Shown here in pieces: positions 33,075 through 37,664 of a DNA stretch of 37,664 bases (position 1 is its first letter; every line of letters begins with the position of its first letter). The stretch lies in contig JAIMAD010000002.1 of NCBI GenBank assembly GCA_023512145.1, forward strand, positions 1 through 37,664. The letters are read 5' to 3'. Origin of the DNA: Bacillus sp. (in: firmicutes). Lineage in GTDB: Bacteria; Bacillota; Bacilli; Bacillales; Cytobacillaceae. The notes under the pieces are model-generated. The model was given only the letters and a program-made list of their open reading frames with translations, ran no database searches and was not told the origin of the DNA. A program made the position numbers and the translations under genes.

Positions 33075-33563
33075 GATTCATTCCTCCGCAATATATTGTC
33101 TAAAAATAATTTTTACTAAATTCAAATTCATTAAAAAGGTAATAAAATTTTATCATTTGAGGATTTTAAACGATTTTATAAGGACATTTTGAAGTTATCA
33201 ATAGGATGATTGAGTAGAGGTAGCTAACAATAGCCTTTGAAATAGTGAGGTAACATTCAGACAATTAATACAAACCGAAAGATATTTTTACTAGAGAAAT
33301 AACTTAAGAAAAATAAATATGCAAAAGTAGAGTTTGTGGGTGTATGTAATAGTTGTTAAATTGAGAAGTCCTAATTTGCATACTAGACTAATAAATACTA
33401 ATAGTCATTATATATTTGAAATTTATTACAATTTAGTAAATTGTTTCTTTTGAACAGAGTTAATAATTGGCAAACTTAAAAGCTACTCTTCAATAAGCGG
33501 ATAGAGCGAATGGGGCTCACATCCTTAAGATGTACTCCTTTGATACCCGAAAAGCATAATTGA
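33075..33563. other. Intergenic stretch, no intact gene
   Basis: About 490 bp of A/T-rich DNA between the kinase start and a gene remnant; no convincing promoter or frame. Confidence 0.5.
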
Positions 33564-33737
33564 TTGCAAACTTTTACGACTGAATTTGACCATTTCGTCA
33601 CCGGCAGCCAAGTATTTCAAAACTGTATTAGTAGAAAGACATACTCCGATATTAACCCACCATATAGTGTTGTTTTAGCTGATTATGGTAAAAAAGATTT
33701 AAGACAGGAATTTCGATACTTTTATGAAAACCATTAA
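33564..33737 (+). pseudogene. Possible 3' remnant of an unidentified gene
   Basis: A 57-codon open stretch without start codon context ends at TAA 33735. Its translation (for example DINPPYSVVLADYGKKDLRQ then EFRYFYENH) has balanced, protein-like composition and is preceded by a stop at 33561. It is followed at once by a terminator-like hairpin, as a true gene end would be. The family is not recognised. Confidence 0.35.
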
Positions 33738-33756
33738 AGGGAAATGGTTTTTACAC
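33727..33756 (+). terminator. Terminator-like hairpin after remnant
   Basis: AAAACCATT (33727-33735) pairs with AATGGTTTT (about 33743-33751), 7-nt loop, followed by TACACC after a T-run. It overlaps the stop of the putative remnant. Confidence 0.55.
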
Positions 33757-33911
33757 CTATATGGTTTAAAAAGGGGAGAAATCTAAAGACATCGAAAATA
33801 AGTGCTGTTGAATTTGGTTGGAGAGACACGCTTATTCGGTATTTCCCGAAATCCAATGGTGTTATGTTATATTGGAAAGTAATAAATAATGGAATAGTTG
33901 GAGGGTCTGCT

Positions 33912-34961
33912 ATGAATATTAAGTTAACTAAGATCGTTTCAGATGTTCAAAGAAAGATTAATTTTTCAGGTGCTGTATTTGTTAAAGATACGAATACAAT
34001 TTTAGTAGATAAATGCTCTGGTTACGCCAATCGTTCTGATCAATTAAAAACGAATTCAGCGACTCGCTTTGGAATCGCATCTGGATGCAAACTTTTCACT
34101 GCCATAGCCATTTGTCAACTCGTCGAAGAGGGGAAACTTTCTTTTGATGCTAAATTATCCGATTGTCTGGACCTTGATTTTAACCATTTTGATGAAAAAA
34201 TAACGGTCCATCATTTGCTAACACATACTTCGGGAATACCTGATTATTTTGATGAGGAAGTAATGAAGGACTTTGCGGATTTGTGGATAAAAAATCCAAT
34301 GTATCAGATCAGAAAGACAAGTGACTTCCTACCATTATTCCAAAACAAGCCTATGAAATCCCAAGTGGGCGAAAGGTTTCATTACAATAATGCTGGTTAT
34401 ATTTTGTTAGGATTAATTGTTGAACAGGCGAGTAAACTTGCATTCTCTGACTATGTTCAAAAACGTATTTTCAATACAGCAAATATGACGGACTCAGGTT
34501 ATTTTTCATTTGATTCTCTACCACCAAATACAGCATTAGGTTATTTAGATCACATTGATGGTAGTTGGAAAACAAATATCTATTCGCTTCCTGTAATAGG
34601 TGGCCCCGATGGTGGTGCATTTATAACGGTTACTGATATGGCTAAACTTTGGGATGCACTTTTGAAGCATGAACTTTTAAGTGAATTGTACACTAACCAA
34701 CTATTATCAGCTCATACTCAAGTAAATGATGGTAGCTTCTATGGATATGGGATATGGATTAAGAAGGAAAAAAATAGAATACTTAAATTCCATATCATGG
34801 GATATGATCCTGGCGTGAGCTTTCATTCCGCTTATTATCCTGACACATCTATTAAAGTTGTTGTTTGCTCAAACAAGTCTGAGGGAGCATTTGAGGTAAT
34901 GAGAGTGATCGAAGAAGAAATAAAAATCCTGTTTGGTAATTTTTATAGCAAAGATAATTAA
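33912..34961 (+). CDS. Class C beta-lactamase-fold serine hydrolase (PBP4*/PbpX-like)
   Basis: 349 aa. The ATG at 33912 has GGAGGG 6 nt upstream; the longer frame from 33744 begins in the hairpin region and lacks a binding site. Motif 1 is S57-G-C-K60 (SxxK), motif 2 Y158-N-N160 (YxN), and the third is the H-x-x-G in KFHIMGYDPG. HHLLTHTSGIPDYF (100-113) is the standard family signature. No signal peptide is visible, so it is probably cytoplasmic, unlike penicillin-binding relatives. It is likely a peptidase or esterase; resistance should not be assumed. Confidence 0.88.
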   Translation: MNIKLTKIVSDVQRKINFSGAVFVKDTNTILVDKCSGYANRSDQLKTNSATRFGIASGCKLFTAIAICQLVEEGKLSFDAKLSDCLDLDFNHFDEKITVHHLLTHTSGIPDYFDEEVMKDFADLWIKNPMYQIRKTSDFLPLFQNKPMKSQVGERFHYNNAGYILLGLIVEQASKLAFSDYVQKRIFNTANMTDSGYFSFDSLPPNTALGYLDHIDGSWKTNIYSLPVIGGPDGGAFITVTDMAKLWDALLKHELLSELYTNQLLSAHTQVNDGSFYGYGIWIKKEKNRILKFHIMGYDPGVSFHSAYYPDTSIKVVVCSNKSEGAFEVMRVIEEEIKILFGNFYSKDN

Positions 34962-35272
34962 GCAATTCACCACATTGGTTTGCGAATTAAAGCTAACTCT
35001 GTATGCACTAAAGTACGCTATGAAATGTCTTAAATCAAGTCATTAGCCACAATAAGAAAATCACCTAAATGATTAAACTTCTAACTTATTTTTCATACCG
35101 TTAATTGTTATCATGACTAACTGGAAATCCTTTCCGTTTATCCGTTCTCCGACTATGGCAATGAAATTGTTTTAGGCAAAAAATACCTTCTTAAATAAGT
35201 CATCTTGAAACTAAGTCCATTCCCTAAATAAGTGCATAGGATATGTTTATAAGTATGAAGGGATTGAGAAAA

Positions 35273-36094
35273 ATGTACTATGTTCCTTATATGTATCCAT
35301 ATCAAAATCAATATCCTTATTATGTTAATGTACCAATGTATAACAACGGAAGACAGTCTGGTTACTGGACTTTTCCTAATGAGGTAAAAAATACAAACAG
35401 ATTTGATTCTTTTCGCTCTTCCAACGGTAGAAGTTTAACAGATTATGGACCAAAACCATTTGTCGTTAATATCAATGAAGCAACGAAGCAAAACAATACG
35501 TATCGTACTGCTTTATGGACAGGAACACATTTACAGGTTACTTTGATGAGTCTCAATGTTGGCGAGGATATCGGTTTGGAAATGCATCCTACCGTTGATC
35601 AATTCTTACGTATTGAACAAGGCCAGGGGATTGTTCAAATGGGTAAGAAAAAAGAAAATTTAAGTTTTGAAAGAAATGTCTATGATGATTCTGCAATAAT
35701 GATACCTGCTGGAACATGGCATAATCTAACCAATACAGGTAATATTCCGTTAAAACTTTACTCTATATATGCTCCTCCTAACCATCCATTTGGTACTGTT
35801 CATATTACCAAAGCAGATGCATTGGCTGCGGAAGAAGGCAACGGTCATGGCAATGGAAATACAGGTATTTTTGGTAAGACTCCAGATGAATGGATACAGT
35901 ACACGGAATATCTAGTTAATGAAGGATTAGAGGATGTTAGACGAGGAATTAATGCTACTCACATTCTTCAAGAATTTATTCTAATGGGCGTTTTGGTAGG
36001 GAAAGGATATTCTCCTGAAAGAGCATATGAAATAGTGGAAGAATGGGAACGTACAGGAGAATCCAAACTTCTTCAACAAAGCAAGTCTAGGTAG
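35273..36094 (+). CDS. Cupin-domain protein with Tyr/Pro-rich N-terminus
   Basis: 273 aa from the ATG at 35273 (MYYVPYMYPYQNQYPYY); AAGGGA lies ~10 nt upstream, and an earlier in-frame start at 35243 is less likely. The Tyr/Pro/Asn-rich head (1-25) looks like that of spore-coat or surface proteins. Cupin domain ~65-170: motif 1 degenerate (EMHPTVDQF instead of HxH), motif 2 intact (IPAGTWHNLTN). The C-terminal ~80 residues are helical (GYSPERAYEIVEEWERTG) after a Gly/Asn/His linker (GNGHGNGNTG). The enzyme activity is unknown; a spore-coat role is inference. Confidence 0.82.
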   Translation: MYYVPYMYPYQNQYPYYVNVPMYNNGRQSGYWTFPNEVKNTNRFDSFRSSNGRSLTDYGPKPFVVNINEATKQNNTYRTALWTGTHLQVTLMSLNVGEDIGLEMHPTVDQFLRIEQGQGIVQMGKKKENLSFERNVYDDSAIMIPAGTWHNLTNTGNIPLKLYSIYAPPNHPFGTVHITKADALAAEEGNGHGNGNTGIFGKTPDEWIQYTEYLVNEGLEDVRRGINATHILQEFILMGVLVGKGYSPERAYEIVEEWERTGESKLLQQSKSR

Positions 36095-36158
36095 ATGGAT
36101 AGATACAGGGTTTTATCCATACCGAAACAGAATTAAACCTTCTTAAACTTATCGGGAC

Positions 36159-36187
36159 CGTTTCTGCAATATGCAGAGACGTTTTTT
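36159..36187 (+). terminator. Rho-independent terminator after cupin gene
   Basis: CGTTTCTGCA (36159-36168) pairs with TGCAGAGACG (36172-36181), one G-U pair, tight loop, then TTTTTT. Confidence 0.88.
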
Positions 36188-36457
36188 CATTTAAGAAGTA
36201 GTTGAAAAAGGAATGTGAACAAATAGTTAATATTTGTAACTCATAAAGGATTTTAGTATACCGCAATTGAAATATTAAAAGATACTGGGTTTGGCCTCGG
36301 AAAGAGTAAGTATTAATAACCATCTATTTATATGTATGTTTATCTGTCATTTACTACAAAATGGAGATGGAAATTCTTCCTCTGAAAAAATGACCAAGGT
36401 TGTTAGAAACGATGAAAAAATAGTGAAAATATTTTCTATGAGGAAGGAGGAAATATT
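36188..36457. other. Intergenic stretch before ABC permease gene
   Basis: No frame with a ribosome binding site until AAGGAGG at 36444-36450. The partner ATPase gene expected upstream of such permeases is absent here. Confidence 0.5.
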
Positions 36458-37664
36458 TTGTTTTTAAAAATTGTAAAGAATGATTTCGGCAGGAAGAAAA
36501 TCATAACTATGACAGTGCTTGTATTTATAACCATGGCAGTTCTTTTGGGAGCAAGTGCAACAAATATTATTGCAAATCTGACTCAGTCGATGTCGGAACT
36601 GCAGGAACGTGCAGTCCCATCTGACATTACCCAGATGCATTCCGGAGAATTTAGCCAAGCAGAAATCGATAAATTTACAGAAGAACAGCGTGAGAATATT
36701 GCGAAGCAGGAGACGATGGTTCTTCAGGGTTTTGAAGGAATGAATATACATTTTGGCAATAATGAAACGATGGCTGGAACGGTACAGGATATTTCATTTG
36801 TTGTACAGAATAAGAAATTTGATTTTATATTGGATCTGGATAATGAAAAGCTGGATGTAGAGGAAGGTTTTGTGGCGGTTCCAATCTATTTCATGGAAGA
36901 ATATGACTTAAAAATAGGTGATTCGATTACGGTAGAAAGTGAAGGGTATTACAAAGAGTTTGTCATTTCAGATTATGCAAGAGATTATGAAATGAACTCT
37001 TCCCTAACTTCTTCGAAACGGTTTGTTATCAATCAGGCGGACTATGATGGAATGCTTGAAAAGCAGGCAGGGGAACTGGAATATCTTATTGAATTTAAAC
37101 TGAATGAAACCGGGGATTCTCAAGAACTGCAGACTGCATACATCGAAGCGGGTCTTCCGGCAAACGGTCCACAAGTGGGAGGAACGATATTTCTGGTGTT
37201 TAATGCCATGTCAGACGCGACAGTTGCGATGGTAATTATACTTATCAGTATTCTGCTGATTATTATTGCTGCACTCTGTATCAGACTTACGTTTCTGGCA
37301 ACGATTGATGAAGATTTAAGAGAAATCGGTGTTATGAAGGCAATTGGAATATCAAAAAAGGATATAAAGAAGGTATATCTTAACAAATACAGAGTCATGT
37401 CAGTGGTAGCGGGTGTAATCGGTTATCTGCTTTCCTTTGTCGTGGTAAATCTGGTTACCGGTAATATGAGACTTTATTTATCTTCAGATTCATCTGGAAA
37501 CTTAAAATATCTACTTTCTCTTATTGCTCCATTATTTGTCTATTTCATGATTGTGATGTACTGCAAGAAAGTAATGAAAAGAATCGATAAGATTTCTGCG
37601 GTGGAAGCATTACGAACAGATATCATGGAGCGTGGAAAAAACCGAAAATACAGTTTTTCACTAC
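36458..37664 (+). CDS. FtsX-type ABC transporter permease, 3' truncated by window edge
   Basis: Starts at TTG 36458, with AAGGAGG 7 nt upstream; 402 codons are open to the window end. N-terminal TM helix (~15-38), an extracellular MacB-like domain of ~200 residues, then TM helices around residues 263-285, ~330-350 and ~370-385. The FtsX signature is DLREIGVMKAIGISKKDIKKVY (positions ~296-317), here with the conserved E-x-G-x-M-K-A-x-G. Such permeases work with an ATPase, often in peptide-antibiotic resistance or export. Codon use (frequent ctg, cag, gcg, cgt) differs from the surrounding genes, a sign of recent transfer, perhaps from a clostridial lineage. It may have seven or more further TM helices beyond the edge. 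Confidence 0.88.
   Translation, partial: MFLKIVKNDFGRKKIITMTVLVFITMAVLLGASATNIIANLTQSMSELQERAVPSDITQMHSGEFSQAEIDKFTEEQRENIAKQETMVLQGFEGMNIHFGNNETMAGTVQDISFVVQNKKFDFILDLDNEKLDVEEGFVAVPIYFMEEYDLKIGDSITVESEGYYKEFVISDYARDYEMNSSLTSSKRFVINQADYDGMLEKQAGELEYLIEFKLNETGDSQELQTAYIEAGLPANGPQVGGTIFLVFNAMSDATVAMVIILISILLIIIAALCIRLTFLATIDEDLREIGVMKAIGISKKDIKKVYLNKYRVMSVVAGVIGYLLSFVVVNLVTGNMRLYLSSDSSGNLKYLLSLIAPLFVYFMIVMYCKKVMKRIDKISAVEALRTDIMERGKNRKYSFSL

Noticed and set aside
33067-33081. Four-codon mini-ORF (ATG AAT CTT GAT TAA) before the kinase start, possible leader peptide
   Set aside because: Its ATG is only about 1-2 nt from the GGAGG element, too close for initiation; the TTG at 33074 has better spacing.
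33744-33911. 56-residue N-terminal extension of the beta-lactamase-fold protein
   Set aside because: Begins within a terminator-like hairpin and lacks a ribosome binding site; the ATG at 33912 has GGAGGG.

Overview
The window reads as a chromosomal segment from a low-GC, endospore-forming Bacillaceae species (Bacillus, Neobacillus or Mesobacillus type). Grounds: strong AGGAGG-type ribosome binding sites, frequent TTG/GTG starts, a YxiN-type DbpA helicase, a LytS/LytR-type pair, a KinA/KinE-type kinase, and cupin and CotH families typical of spore formers. No rRNA, tRNA or CRISPR array was seen.

Layout. 1-5300: end of dbpA, two small or unknown genes, a NAPE-PLD-like metallo-hydrolase and a MATE exporter, most with clear hairpin terminators. 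5290-7140: sparse DNA with two copies of a roughly 180-220 bp structured repeat and two small unknown genes. 7138-9458: a calcineurin-like phosphoesterase and an AbrB-type membrane protein, both on the minus strand. 10059-20845: the centrepiece, an eight-gene plus-strand operon for a Pel-type exopolysaccharide. 20899-21705: a convergent secreted glycoside hydrolase of the PelA-hydrolase/GH114 kind. 22075-24019: HAD hydrolase, DUF2642-like protein, a winged-helix protein and a 49-residue protein. 24019-28112: cstA with a LytS/LytR-type two-component system, resembling pyruvate-sensing BtsSR/CstA arrangements, with a near-perfect cre site upstream of cstA. 28506-33074: small secreted protein, YocS-type transporter, a wrecked serine recombinase and a soluble PAS histidine kinase. 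33564-36094: a gene remnant, a class-C beta-lactamase-fold protein and a cupin. 36458-end: an FtsX-type ABC permease, cut by the window end, with codon use unlike its neighbours.

The Pel locus. The first gene fuses an NDP-sugar 4-epimerase to a complete PelD (four TM helices, GAF, degenerate GGDEF keeping the RxxD c-di-GMP site). It is followed by pelE, a PelA deacetylase-like protein whose expected metal ligands look lost, pelF (glycosyltransferase) and pelG (exporter). The operon then runs without a terminator into cotH, a VTC-domain gene and a DUF4956 gene. These three suggest a phosphate- or phosphoryl-transfer branch joined to c-di-GMP-controlled polysaccharide synthesis. The convergent hydrolase could trim or release the polymer. 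Candidate Spo0A boxes, an extended -10 promoter overlapped by a palindrome, and a structured leader lie upstream. The precursor-enzyme fusion, the apparent pseudo-deacetylase and the appended CotH/VTC/DUF4956 module are the most noteworthy points.
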